This document shows, piece after piece, positions 22,951-33,877 of a stretch of DNA of 64,000 nt. Under the pieces are notes generated by a model that saw only the letters and a list, made by a program, of their open reading frames with translations, had not been told where the DNA came from and did not search any database. Position 1 is the stretch's first letter. The number at the start of each line of letters is the position of its first letter. This DNA is from Arachis hypogaea (taxonomy: Eukaryota; Streptophyta; Magnoliopsida; Fabales; Fabaceae), in contig NC_092051.1 of assembly GCF_003086295.3 (NCBI RefSeq), positions 70,495,772 through 70,559,771 of the forward strand, written 5' to 3'. A program made the translations under genes and the position numbers.

Positions 22951-23184
22951 CCTATTTCTGCAAAATTTTTAATGCCTTTAAGGCACCAAGAATGACATCC
23001 AAAATAGCTTTTCAAGCCCCAAAACATATCAAAACCCCAAAAACATATTATTCTTCAAAATCACATGATCAAAACTAAAATGCAACTAAATTAAACCTAG
23101 AATCCAATCAAACTAGGCTAATTAAAGAGATAAAATTCAATAAGCAAAAAGTAAAAGAGAGAAGAGTTAGAATGATGTTACCAT
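22951..23184 (-). other. E6 spacer between ORF and array
   Basis: AT-rich, no ORF. Corresponds to the short stretch between hairpin and array in E7 and E8. Confidence 0.5.
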
Positions 23185-23202
23185 GGTGGGGCGTCTCCCT
23201 GC
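23185..23202 (-). other. E6 post-ORF hairpin, decayed
   Basis: Minus-strand GCAGGGAGACGCCCCACC is the counterpart of GGTGGGAGACAACCCACC in E7; the loop is kept in part and the stem is damaged. ATGG follows as in E7 and E8. Confidence 0.5.
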
Positions 23203-23252
23203 TAACACTTTGGTTTAAAGTCCTTAAGTTGGACTTTTGGTTGAAGCTCACC

Positions 23253-24529
23253 TCAAGGAGGCTTGTGCTTCCATCCATCCTTGAGTTGCCAACCATGCTT
23301 GCTCTTCCAAAATTCTCCGGGATCCCAAACGAAGTACATCAAGCTCTCAAGCAACCTCAAGCAAACAATTGGGACCCAAAATTGTTGGCTATAGAATTGT
23401 ATGCCCGGATCCCACACTTTAATTTCCCGGTCATCCTCTTGTTGAGCTCCGCTTTTGCACTTGGTTGAACAACCTCCCAAATTACCTTTGAAGCACCCAC
23501 TTAAATCTTGGATTCCTCCTAATTGGACTTTGTTCCACTTATGCCTTGAATTTCATTGGCAACCACTATCCAATCCTTCACCATTTAACACTCCAAGATA
23601 GCAAATTGATGTGGGCCGATAAAGTTCATTGAGGATATTGTTACCCACTCAATTTCCCCTTGGGTTGGAGTCATCCTATTAAACTCATGCATGAAAGCTT
23701 CCACTTCTTGGGTGTTTACCTCTTCCTCACCACCTTTTTCTAGCCCTTCCTCACTAACCTCCTCTAAGTTTTTTCTACTAACATTCAATTCATACTTAGG
23801 AGGTTATATGAAGTCTACTTCCATATCTCTCTCAAACTCAAAGGAAAAGGGTTCCTCAAGATTATTGAGGAGATTGACCAAGGTGGACAAAAAATCATGG
23901 TTGATGGAATCAACTTCTTGATCAAATTCCCTCAATTCTCCATTTACCTCTTTCGGTTCAATTGTTTTACCTTCCTCCTCTTATGACTCAAGCCTTACCT
24001 TCACTTCTTCTCTTTGAGACTCCATATCCTTCTCCTCACTACACTCCTTGGTTGATCCTTCATATTCCTCAAGGGGAATCTCTTGATTGCTTGTGCATAG
24101 TAAGGCCAAGCGATTCACCACTTTGGCTATGGTTGCCAAGAACTCCCCTTAGTTCTTTCAGAATTTCCCTTGCTCTTGGAGAAAAGCTTGAAGATCTAGT
24201 TGTTCTTAGGGCAAGGGTTGGAAAAATTCATCTTTGGGTGGGAAAGAAGGTTCAATGGTTCGGAGAAAGGTTGTATGGTTGGAAGGTGTGTTATGTGGGT
24301 GAGTGTATTGAGGTGGTGTGTAAGGAGGTGATGGTTCATATGGTTGGTCACAAGGCGTATAATCATTCGAATTCCTTGGAGGTGGATGGTGTGGTGCTTG
24401 AAGGTTTGGTGGTTTGAGGGTTGTGTATGGGGTATCATTCATATCTTTGGGTTTGGTATGCACATTGGGGAGGGTTTGGCTCATTGTAACATGGGGGAGG
24501 TGGTTGCCATGGGTGTTGCTCATATGCAA
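23253..24529 (-). pseudogene. E6 orphan ORF, decayed
   Basis: Pieces in different minus frames: an N-terminal H/P-rich part (24529-24206, with QPYEPSPPYTPP), a middle acidic part (23788-23585), and a C-terminal part (23480-23253) with EIKVWDPG, YFVWDPGEFWKSKHGW and the terminal KHKPP. Order and motifs match E7 (YEPNEPSYPPQ, then acidic, then IWDPG, VWDPGGYW, KHKPP). Several frameshifts separate the pieces. Confidence 0.6.
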
Positions 24530-24791
24530 ATGGTTCCTCCCTCAATTGATTTTCCCACTATATAATGAAATCCCAATTTGAAGTCATCATACAATACAAT
24601 ATAATCACAACCAAGCTCCAAGCAACAAGGGTGATAACTCATAGAAAAAGTAGAAAACAAAAGCAAAAGACATAAATAAACAAGAAAAATAAACACCTAA
24701 GTATTAACAAAAATAACCAAGCAACCAAAAAGTAAGCTATTTACACTATGAACATATTCACAACAACCAAAAACATGACACCAATTGCATC
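24530..24791 (-). other. E6 leader
   Basis: AT-rich leader between primer site and ORF. A minus-strand trace ELGCDYIV near 24590 resembles the E9 N-terminus ELGSNYVV, so the original ORF start probably lay near 24640. Confidence 0.45.
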
Positions 24792-24809
24792 TCCCCGGAA
24801 ACGGCACCA
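24792..24809 (-). other. E6 primer-binding site, mutated
   Basis: Minus-strand TGGTGCCGTTTCCGGGGA, two differences from the exact tRNA-Asp site. Confidence 0.75.
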
Positions 24810-24815
24810 AAAACT

Positions 24816-25057
24816 TGATGAGTGCGAATTGCACCGGTTCAGATTTTTTTCCACTTAAAATAACTTCTGTTGCAAGTATAGACCAAATCGGCAAGTAACT
24901 CCCACCATCAAAGTTTAATTCAAATTAAAATAACCAAGAATAGAAGATGCAATTAGGCAAAAGATAAAAATTAGCAAGTAAGCATATTATACATTTAGGC
25001 AAAAGATGCAATTAGGCAAAGCAAGAAAAACACATAGAAGATGCACATGATAAATGC
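24816..25057 (-). repeat. E6 LTR fragment
   Basis: The first 125 bp (with ACCGGTTCAGATTTTTTT and GTATAGACCAAAT) match the LTR fragment starting at 52676. After about 24945 the two diverge; this copy has two GATGCAATTAGGCAAA words instead. The E4 insertion follows at 25058. Confidence 0.65.
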
Positions 25058-25391
25058 TGTTCCGAGGGTTACCTGAAACTGGAGGTTGATCCCGGACGAG
25101 ATCTTCCATACTGGTCGGAGATAACGTGTCCGGCTGGCCGATGACTGCCGGAGTTGTTGTATCCGACTTGTTGGACTTGCCGCACTGCTGATCCTTAGCC
25201 ACCGGAGGGTGGGGGGTACCTGCAAGAGACTCCGATGCTTAAGTTAGCATGGGTATTAAGCAGGTTTTTATGTAGAATCAGAGTATGAGTTATACCTGGG
25301 TGCTCCAGTGTATTTATAGTAGATGGGGCTGACCTTTCTGATAAGATAAATTAGTTATCTTATCTTATCTTTATCTTTATTTTGGGTGAAG
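25058..25391 (-). repeat. E4 3' LTR, partial
   Basis: Matches 51739-52073 and stops where E5 starts; the remaining 250 bp of this LTR are not found on the other side of E5. A TATA box (plus strand TATTTATA, 25311-25318) is shared with the 5' LTR. Confidence 0.85.
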
Positions 25392-27068
25392 TGATGACAA
25401 GTCATCTTAGCCTAGTTTCACTAGCCTTTTTCTTTTGTTTTCAATTGATTTTATGCACTTTCTTGAGCCTTAAGTAAGCCAATTGGGTAGAATTTCATGT
25501 TTCCTTTTATTCAATCAACCATGGATAAATTAATGCATTTTCATGAGATTTTGAGCTATAATTATCATATATTACGAAAGAGACACAATCTCATGATTTG
25601 GAGCATAGCTTTGATGTTTTTGATTGATTGATGATAGATGAAAAGAGCTTTGAAGAGGGTTGAAGAAAGAAGGAATGGCAAGGAGCAAGAGAAGACAAAA
25701 AGCTTGAGCCAAAGCTTGCCTCAAACTTTAGCCCAAACTTTAGGAGGAGCTTGAAAACACCCTGGAGGGAGCAAAAGCTTGCGCCAATGTTTGCCTTAAG
25801 CTTTTAGGCAAACGTTGGCACCACAACAAACACACCCAGGGAGCAAAAGCTTGCGCCAACGTTTGCCTCAAGCTTTTAGGCAAACGTTGGCCAAGAGGCA
25901 TGCAAGGGAGGATCCACGTTTGGCTCAAAGTTTGACCTCAAACTTTGGCTCAAACGTGGATGACAGCACGGGAGGCAAGCTGATATGAAAAGCTTGAGTC
26001 AAAGTTTGCCTCAAACTTTGACTCAAGCTTTAATGGTTCATGGCCCGGTTCACAAGTGGGTTTCTCTCCAACTCCAAGAGCAATCAACAGAGGCTTTTGT
26101 CAACCCAATTCCATCAAGAGCAAAGGCCCAATTCAAGGCTTGAAGATCATTTGAAGAGAGTGTATAAATAGCTTAGAATTTAAGTTTTTTTGGGGGGGAG
26201 CTTTTTCCGTTTTAGTTTTGCTGAGTGATTTTGGGAGCTTTTGGTTAGGGGATTTATTTGGAGATTCTGAGTCTTGGGGAAGGAGAATTGAATTCTCTTC
26301 CTCTTAGTTTTCTTGTTTTCAATTTCATTTACACTTGTCTTGAATCTTGGGTTGAAGAATTGAGGAAATTCTGTCTCAATCTCACCTTGAGATCTCTTTC
26401 TGTTTTGATTTACTGCATCATTGAGAATTTGCGATTTCACTTCTTTTCTTCTACTGCTGGATCTTTACTTTTCTTGCAATTGAATTCTCAATTTGGATCT
26501 AGGAAGGCATTGAGATCTAGACTTGGTTACCTAGTCTCTTGAGTCCTGAGATCTACATCTTTCAATTTCAATTTCCTTGTTTCGTTGCTACACCAAGCTT
26601 ATTTTAATTGTCATTTGAGATCCGGTTTAATTGAATCCATCTTTTACATTTCTGTTTGTTGAATTTTACTTTTCCTTGTTTAATTTCTGCAAATCCACTT
26701 CCCAATTTCCTTTATAATTCAAGTAATTTATATTTCTTGCACTTTAAGATTCAGCCATTTACATTTCTTGCAATCTAAGTTTCTGTAATTTACATTACTT
26801 GTTCTTTAAGATTCAGCTTATTTACTTTCTTTGCTCTTTAATTTTCTGCAATCTACCCCTCTCCCTTTACATTTCAAGCAATTTAGTTTCTGCAATCACA
26901 AATCACCCAACCAATACTTGATTCGCTTGACTAAATCAACCACTAAACTAAAATTGCTCAATCCTTCAATCCTTGTGGGATCGACCTCACTCTCGTGAGT
27001 TATTATTACTTGATGCGACCCGGTACACTTGCCGGTGAGTTTTGTGTTGGATCATTTTCCACACATCA
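25392..27068 (+). repeat. E5 5' LTR (about 1677 bp)
   Basis: Starts TGATGACAAGTCATC and ends CCACACATCA. Its last 200 bp resemble the E1 LTR end. Clusters with AAGCTTGCGCCAACGTTTG and AGGCAAACGTTGGC (25780-25890) and CAAACTTTGGCTCAAACG (25940-25965) are relatives of the E1 word. TATA box TATAAATA at 26163-26170. Confidence 0.83.
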
Positions 27069-27074
27069 AGTTTT

Positions 27075-27092
27075 TGGCGCCGTTGCCGGGGA
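27075..27092 (+). other. E5 primer-binding site, tRNA-Asp type
   Basis: Exact TGGCGCCGTTGCCGGGGA, seven bases after the LTR end. Confidence 0.88.
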
Positions 27093-28214
27093 TTGAAATA
27101 GATTGACAATGATTAAATGAAGTGGAGATCTAGATCAAGCACTTTTTCTTTTCTGTTTCTTTAACTTTTGACTAACACGCTAACTGTTTGAATTTTTTGC
27201 CTGAGCTAACTGAAACTTCTCTTTAGCAATAGAGTGAAGTTTTCTTGGTATTCTCTGGCTTTGTGTGATTCTCATGCTTGTGCTTATTGAATATACGAGA
27301 GAAGCAATTTTCTTCCATTTATCTTTCAAGTTTATCAACTGTTTGACACATTGTGTCAACTAATTCTCCAATCATATTCTGGCATGAATATACTCTATCT
27401 TCATCTGGACCGTTTTTGCTTGTGCAGATCATGGATGGGAACTCAACGAATTCCAGTAATCATGGGAGTAATATCCCCACCGTTTTCTGTTTCTTCCTAC
27501 GACGCCTGCTCTTCTACTGCTTTCTGTGGAAAAGGAGTGATTCTGGGTTTTTCCTTCAGTCTTTTTCCGGCGAATTTTTTCCGTTCGAAGGGTGGCTCTA
27601 TCGCTTCTTGCTCTTCAGCTTTCTTTTGAGGTTTTCTTCTATTTTCCAGGTTCGATTTTTCCTCCTCTGTCATTTTTATGCCTATTTTGAGAAAGTTTTT
27701 ATCTTAGTTGGGAAAAGTTTGGATCTTTCTACTTTCTGCTGTGCCTGATCACTCTGCGTTTCATAGTTTCTTCGTCTTTTGCATGGTCTTTTTTGCTTTT
27801 CCTGTTGCTTGATACCTTTAGGGTTTTTGCATATTGTGAAATGCTTTTGATTTTGAAGCTTTGGAATGATAATTTTGTTTGATTCTGAAAAAAAGGTTGC
27901 ATCTTTGGTGATTTTGCCTAGTATGTTTGCTGTTGTTTCTTGCTGATAGACTGTAGGAAGATGATTTTCTGTTTTGTTTGTGTTTTGTCTTTCTCCTATG
28001 AAAAATGCTTGCTGTTTTGAGGTCTTCTATTCTTGTTTGCGGGATGCCGGGACGTAAGTAGATTTTTCTTGATACCTCGCTTTGTTACGGCCTCTAAAGG
28101 ATGCCCCAGGAGTTTTAGTTTGAGTCTTGGGGCTTCCTTTTTCTGTGTATTCGCCCGCCGAGATATTTTTGAGTAATCCGTTCTTCTTTTCTTTTGTAGG
28201 GTTTAGTTGGCCTC
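27093..28214 (+). other. E5 leader joined to 5' region of the E4 antisense ORF
   Basis: To about 27470 this is E5 leader, ending in an ATG at 27432 that opens MDGNSTNSSNHGSN. From about 27470 the sequence changes to T-rich, intron-like DNA leading to a clear splice acceptor (pyrimidine run then AG at 28198-28199) 15 bases before the antisense-ORF ATG. No protein feature in between. Confidence 0.5.
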
Positions 28215-30130
28215 ATGTCTTTCCAAAATAACATTGTAGAGATGCCTTCCTGGGTTCCTGAGGGTATAGCCAATTGGGTGGACTCGATGGTTCTTATGTG
28301 TGTCTCTCTGGTTGATTCTGAATTTTGTGTACAGCTTAGACAGTTTCATAGTGTTTGTAGTAATTCCAGTGATGAGAAGAACTATGAGCTTGTCCCTCCC
28401 TCTTCTGATGAAAGAGTCTGCTTTTCTACTCGGGTTGTTGATGATCGCCCCTTCTTTTATATTTATGATTTTTTCTTCGGTCCGCTGGGTATCACCCTTC
28501 CTTTTACTCCATTTGAAACTGATCTGTTATGGTCCTGTAATGTTGCCCCCTCTCAACTTCACCCCAATTTCTGGGGTTTCATAAAAATTTTCCAATTGTT
28601 GTGCAATGGTTTTGGTATTCCTGCTTCCCAATCTCTCTTTTTCTATCTGTTTGTCTTGACCAAGCCCGGTGCGGTAAAAAAGAAGTCAGCTTGGGTCTCC
28701 TTCCGTTCCACCCAGGGAAAGAAGGTCTTTTCCGTGTTTCATGAGTTATTCCGTGATTTTAAAAACTACTTTTTCAAAGTCCGAGCTGTTGAAGGAGCTC
28801 GGCCCTTTTTTTTGGATGAAAATGACGAACCTGCTTTTCCCTTGGAATGGAAAAAAAATGTGAGGGTCTCTAGATATGCGTGGGAAATGCTGGATGAGGC
28901 TGAACGAGCCTTCGTGACTGTTTTGGAAGATCGCTGGGGTCATCCTCCCCATCACGACACAAAGAAATTTCTAACCAATCCTTCTCTTCTTCAAACTGAA
29001 TTGGGTATCTTGTGTTTATCTGTTTATGTTGCTTGTAGCTGTCTTTCGGACTTATCCGACTTGTAGCTTAACTTCTGTTTTATTTGTAGAGGCAATGAAG
29101 AATAATGAAGCTATGAAAGCTTTTAAGAGGGTGCAGAGGGCGACTGCTGCCAGGAATATTGCGGCCAAGGCGGCTGGGGAGGGGTCCTCCCAAATGCGCG
29201 AGAAGCCATCAGTGCCGAGTTCTCCTGGGGTGAAGAAGGTGGTCCCTACACCCCGAGTCCGTTTGGTGGATCCTCACCCCACTTCTGCCGCTCCATCTGT
29301 TGATCCTCCCAATAAAAAACAAAAAACAGCCGAGCCCTTTGACCTCGATGCTCCTGATTTCAATGCCATTGAGTTTGTGGATCAGCAAAATCGGTCCCTA
29401 TGGCTCCCTCTCTACGGATGATGTGTCCATCCTCCATCACCTGGAATTTATGGCCCGAAATCATGTAAAGATGGCGTATATAGCGGCCGCCATATATCGG
29501 ACTGCTCAGAATCTCCCTCTCCATGCCACTAAAGCGTTTATGGAGGAGGCAAAACAAGAGTTTAATCGGATGAGGGAGTTGAAGGAGGAACTTGAGGTAA
29601 AGGTAGCCAAGCTAGAGAAGGACTTAGAGAATGAGAAGGCGAGTTCTCAATCACTGGCAGCTTCTTTGAGGTTGGCTGAGGACACAGCCATGATGCACAA
29701 GGATAATTACGTTACATCCTATCGGGAGATGTTGCGTCTGAGGGGGGAGCTCGACAATGTTCGGGAAGATTATTCTGAGCTCCAAAGTCATCTCGTTGGC
29801 AGCGTGACTACTGCTTACGAGAATTTGAAGGAGCAAGTTCGGGTTATTGCTCCCGAGGCCGATCTCACTCCCTTTAGCTTGGACAACATTGTCAGGGATG
29901 GCAAGATTGTCCCTGATGATGGGGATGATGATGATGAGGTCGATCCCCTCCCTGTGTCTTCTGCCAAGGTGTCAGCGCCTACTGTTCCTCCTGCCAAGGT
30001 CGACCCTCCCGCTTCTGATCCTGACTGTCAGATTTTAAACCGGGACGATGGTACTGTGGATGCTGTTCCTCTCCAGGCTTGCCCTCTTTCTCCTCAGACT
30101 GATGCTGCTAAGAAGCCTTCTAACTTTTAG
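28215..30130 (+). pseudogene. E4 antisense ORF, putative gypsy-type transposon protein (Transposase_28-like), one frameshift
   Basis: It runs opposite to gag-pol, between integrase and 3' LTR, where Tat-clade elements carry antisense extra ORFs (described for Grande and relatives). Exon 1 (28215-29004) has the PF04195-like core: PSWVPEGIANWVDS, FFFGPLGITLPFTPFE, LHPNFWGFIKIFQLLC. An 85-nt GT-AG intron (29005-29089) fits, since the frame is kept across it. Exon 2 (29090-30130) has a K/R/A-rich linker, a long coiled coil (AKLEKDLENEKASSQSLAAS) and an acidic DDGDDDDEVD tail. A run of four A at 29387-29390 marks a one-base shift between the two halves of exon 2. Function unknown; the shift suggests this copy is dead. 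Confidence 0.75.
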
Positions 30131-31190
30131 CTGATTTATGTTGGATATTTTTGTAGTTGGCCCGGCTTGTGGGCTTTAAAACTCTTTGGTTTACTTTGTT
30201 GACACTCTTTCTGGTTGCTTGTTTAGCAACATTATTTAAAAACACAACGAATAGCTTCAGAGCTTTTGGGTCAGACCCTGAGGTTTTACGTCACATTTGC
30301 TTGCGCCTGTCTTGGCTTCTTTGAGGGCTTGTTGTCGATGTGTGGATCCGATTTAACAATCTATGCCCGACTTCTTTGTCTTTTTCCAAGGAGTCGACCG
30401 ATGTCGATCTTTTTCAAGTATTTAAAGTAATCTTCCTTTTTCGACCTTGGTCAGGTCTCTTTTAGAGATTACTTTTATAACCGATTTGTGGGACAACGAC
30501 TTCTTTATGTTGATCTCTTCTAAGTTACCTCATAATCCTCTTTCTTGGACCTTTGTTGGGTCTCTTTCAGGGATTACTTTTATAACTTTCCGTTGTAGGA
30601 GACCGACTTCTTTATGTCGATCTCTTCTAAGTTACTTCGTAATCCTCTCTCTTGGACCTTTGTCAGGTCTCTTTCAGGGATTACTTTTATAACTTTCCGT
30701 TGTAGGAGACCGACTTCTTTGTGTCGATCTCTTCTAAGTTACTTCGTAATCCTCTTTCTTGGACCTTTGTCAAGTCTCTTTCAGGGATTACTTTTATAAC
30801 TTTCTGTTGTAGGAGACCGACTTCTTTGTGTCGATCTCTTCTAAGTTATCGTAATCCTCTTTCTTGGACCTTTGTCAGGTCTTTTTCAGGGATTACTTTT
30901 ATAACTTTTCGTTGTAGGAGACCGACTTCGTTAGGTCGATCTCTTTCTAGGTTATTTTTGTAATCCTCTTTCTTGGACCTTTGTCAGTTCTCTTTAAGGG
31001 ATTACTTTTATAACCCTTTTTATTTTGGGCTGACTTTGTTAGGTCGAGCCCTTATAAGTTAAAGTAATCCTCTTTAATAGGGTTGGCCAGACCTCTTTCC
31101 AGGGTTTACTTATAACTTGGGTTGATTTGGTCTGACTTCTAGACGTCGGCCAGTCTTTAAGTTATTATTTTAGCTATCCGTAAGACCTCG
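30131..31190 (+). repeat. 107-bp tandem repeat in the E4 3' UTR
   Basis: The unit, marked by CGACTTCTTTRTGTCGATCTC, starts at 30497, 30604, 30711, 30818, 30923 and about 31030 (spacing 107, 107, 107, 105, 107). Degenerate half-units extend on both sides (30320-30460 and 31080-31190). Inner copies are nearly identical and outer ones diverged. Short open frames here are the repeat read in frame. Confidence 0.9.
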
Positions 31191-31593
31191 TCAGGTTCTT
31201 TTTTGGATTGCTTTCGATAACTTCTTACATTATTCTGTGTTCATTTTTGCCGATTTGTAGAAAGTGGTTGGCATCTTTAGATCGTCCTTTGGGTGAATCG
31301 CGCTTTCACCTTTATCAGACGGTTTGTCTTTATCGTGGTCGTGCAGTAAAATTGTTTTTCACTTTCTGCCGACCTGTCGCTTTATAATCGGACAATGAAT
31401 TCTTCAGATTAATGCGTCTTGAATTCTTGTAGAAATATCTAAATAAACTTTATTCAAAGTAAAAGTGCAAATATATACATGTGGCAATTTTTCATCCCTT
31501 CAAGTCGGATAGTGCCTGGGTCTCAACTTGGTGCCTCATTAAAAAACCTTTTCAGGAAAAAGAGTGCATCCAATAATGAGATCTGTTACCTTT
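31191..31593 (-). other. E4 spacer between array and integrase
   Basis: No ORF. At 31530-31567 there is GCCTCATTAAAAAACC followed by TTTTCAGGAAAAAGAGTGC, a pattern I remember from many plant Tat-like elements near the antisense ORF. Its role is not known to me. Confidence 0.5.
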
Positions 31594-33325
31594 CTAACTG
31601 TAGTACCTTCTTAGGTTGCAAGCGTGCCATGACCTAGGAAGCTCTCGTCCGTTGAGTTCGGACAGTCTGTAATAGCCCTTCCCGAGTACTTCTACAACTC
31701 GGTAGGGTCCTTTCCAGTTTGCTGCCAACTTTCCTTCTCCTGGTCGAGTTGTTCCGATATCATTTCGGATTAAGATGAGATCATTCTCTGTGAAACTTCT
31801 TGGCACTACCTTTTGATTATATCTGGAAGCCATCCGTCATTTTAGTGCTTCTTCCCTGATCCGAGCTCTTTCTTGGATTTCAGGTAGTAGGTCGAGTTCT
31901 TCCCTCTGAATTTGGGAGTTGGCTTCTTCATTGTAGTGGACCACTCTGGATGACCTTTCCTCGATCACTACTGGGATCATTGCCTCCACTCCATATGCTA
32001 GTCGAAATGGTGATTCATTTGTGGTGGAGTGTGGCGTTGTTCGATATGCCCATAGGACTTGTGGAAGTTCTTCGGCCCAAGCTCCCTTTGCATCTTGTAG
32101 TCTCTGTTTTAACCCAGCCAATATGACTTTGTTGGCAGCTTCGGCCTGTCCATTGGCTTGAGGGTGTTCGACGGAGGTGAACTGGTGCTTTATATTTAAG
32201 TCGGCTACTAGTCTCCTGAAGCTTGCGTCTGTGAATTGGGTGCCATTGTCCGTGGTGATGGAGTGTGGAACCCCAAACATTGTGACAATGTTTCTATATA
32301 GGAATTTCTGGCTTCTTTGAGCGGTGGCGTTGGCTAGGGGCTCTGCCTCAATCCATTTTGTGAAATAGTCTACCCCTACTATGAGAAATTTAACTTGACC
32401 TGACCCCTGGGGGAAGGGGCCAAGAAGGTCGAGCCCCCACCTTGCAAACGGCCAAGGGGAAGTTACACTGATGAGCTCTTCTGGTGGGGCGATGTGAAAG
32501 TTGGCATGTTTCTGACATGGTGGGCATGTCTTTACAAATTATGTAGCTTCTTTCTGTAGAGTTGGCCAATAAAACCCCGCCCGGAGCACTTTTTTGGCTA
32601 GAGCTCGTGCTCCGAGGTGATTGCCACAAATGCCGCCGTGTACTTCTTCTAACACTTTCTTTGTGTGGGAGGTCGGTACGCATTTCAGTAATGGTACTGA
32701 GATCCCTCTTTTGTACAGGATGTTGGTTATAATGGTGTAGTACTGTGCCTCCCTTTTTAGCCTTTTTGCCTCTTTTTCTTCTGTGGGGAGTGTTCCTGCT
32801 CTGAGGTAGTTAATTATGGGAGTCATCCATCCTTGGTCCTGGTTTGTTATGGCTAGGACTTTTTCCTCTTCCGAGATTGACGGGTTCTGTAACATTTCCT
32901 GGATGAGGCTTCTATTGTTGCCCCCTGGTTTGGTGCTGGCTAGTTTCGAGAGTGCGTCAGCTCGGGCATTTTGTTCTCGGGGTATGTGGTATATCTTATA
33001 TTCCCCGATTTGTCCAAGCTGTTGCTTGGTCTTATCTAAATACCTTTTCATGGTGGGATCTTTGGCTTGGTAGCTCCCTGTTATTTGTGATGTGACAACT
33101 TGTGAATCGCTGTAGATGTTGAGTTTCCGAGCTCCAACCTCTTCAGCCAGCTTGAAACCAGCTAGCAGTGCTTCGTATTCTGCTTGGTTATTCAAAGCCG
33201 GAAACCCGAACTTGAGGGAGAGCTCAACTTGGGTTCCCTGGTTGCTTTCTATTATCACTCCTGCGCCGCTTCCAGTTTTATTTGAGGAACCGTCCACATA
33301 GAGATTCCACTCTGTGAGGGTTTTG
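31594..33325 (-). pseudogene. gag-pol: E4 pol, 3' part: second RNase H and integrase, two stops
   Basis: Continues the pol frame after the hAT. The archaeal-type RNase H has its acidic residues visible in DGSSNKTGSGAG, NNQAEYEALLAG, IYSDSQVV and NARADALSKL. Integrase follows: HHCC zinc region (EVHGGICGNHLGA, CPPCQ), core with TDNGTQF and HPQANGQAEAANK, and a C-terminal domain (WKGPYRVVEV..YRL). Nonsense codons at 32539 (inside the zinc region) and 31837 (before the C-terminal domain) interrupt it; all pieces are in one frame. The hAT lies 28 bases upstream of the methionine at 33297. Confidence 0.88.
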
Positions 33326-33500
33326 CATGGTTTTCAAACTCGCGAGTTAACTCGTAAACTCGTACGAGTTTACGAGTTTAGGTAGTGGAATCGAGTTGAC
33401 TCGGACATAAACTCGTTTCTGGGTAGACTCAGGTTGACTCGGCTAGACTCGGATAAAATTGTTCAAACTCGTGAGTTTGCTAGCGAGTTAGCGAGTTTAA
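33326..33500. repeat. hAT left terminal and subterminal repeats
   Basis: More than a dozen ACTCG or CGAGT motifs in 175 bp, including AACTCGTACGAGTT-like palindromes. Such subterminal repeats bind transposase in known hAT elements. The right end has the same motif at 48208-48290. Confidence 0.8.
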
Positions 33501-33872
33501 TTTCGTTGCCCATTTTCGCCAAAACGGCGTCGTTTTGGCCCAGAAAAAAAAAACCCTACAGCTAAGTGGCTAACCCAAACCCGGTAAGTGTAACCCATAC
33601 CCACTAATGAAGAAGTGAAGTTTGAAACCCTCAGTGACTCCCTCCACCAAGCCCTCACAGCCAGCCTCACTCCTCACTCCCTCCACCATCTACCGACGTC
33701 GTTGTCTGCGCCACCATGCAGAGGCCAGACGCCAGAGTCCAGACGGATCCCTCGCTTTCTCACCTCCCCTCGCCTCATCCCTCATCCCCCACCGCTCACC
33801 CACGCAGCGTCGCAGAGCCCACTAGGTCACCACCACACAGTGAAGGACCACCACGCAGAGTCGCAGTCTCGC
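33501..33872 (+). other. hAT 5' region, no intact coding exon
   Basis: C-rich sequence with repeated CCCACC and ACCACGCAGAGTCGCA words. Open frames rich in P, S and R here have no similarity to transposase. The N-terminal BED and catalytic exons expected for a hAT transposase are not present, so this copy is internally deleted. Confidence 0.55.
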
Positions 33873-33877
33873 ATAGC
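33873..33877. other. E3 target-site duplication, left copy
   Basis: ATAGC directly before the LTR, repeated at 46004-46008 directly after the other LTR. This proves E3 inserted as a unit into the hAT. Confidence 0.92.

Larger units (their letters stand above)
22482..25057 (-). mobile_element. E6: non-autonomous LTR element, 5' part
   Basis: Minus order from right: LTR fragment (24816-25057), mutated primer site, decayed orphan ORF, hairpin, palindromic array; cut by E8 at 22481/22482. E4 inserted at 25057 separates it from its right-hand context. Confidence 0.75.
25392..27470 (+). mobile_element. E5: LTR element, 5' LTR and leader only
   Basis: LTR 25392-27068, primer site, and leader up to an ORF start are present; body and 3' LTR are absent. 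The left flank TGAAG (25387-25391) would be the target duplication, but the matching flank is not seen. The right edge is uncertain (about 27450-27500). Confidence 0.72.

Noticed and set aside
22456..22995. Overlapping 68-163-aa open frames on both strands, rich in Cys, Ala, His and Thr
   Set aside because: They are the palindromic 18-20-bp word array read in frame. Both strands give similar peptides because the word is its own complement.
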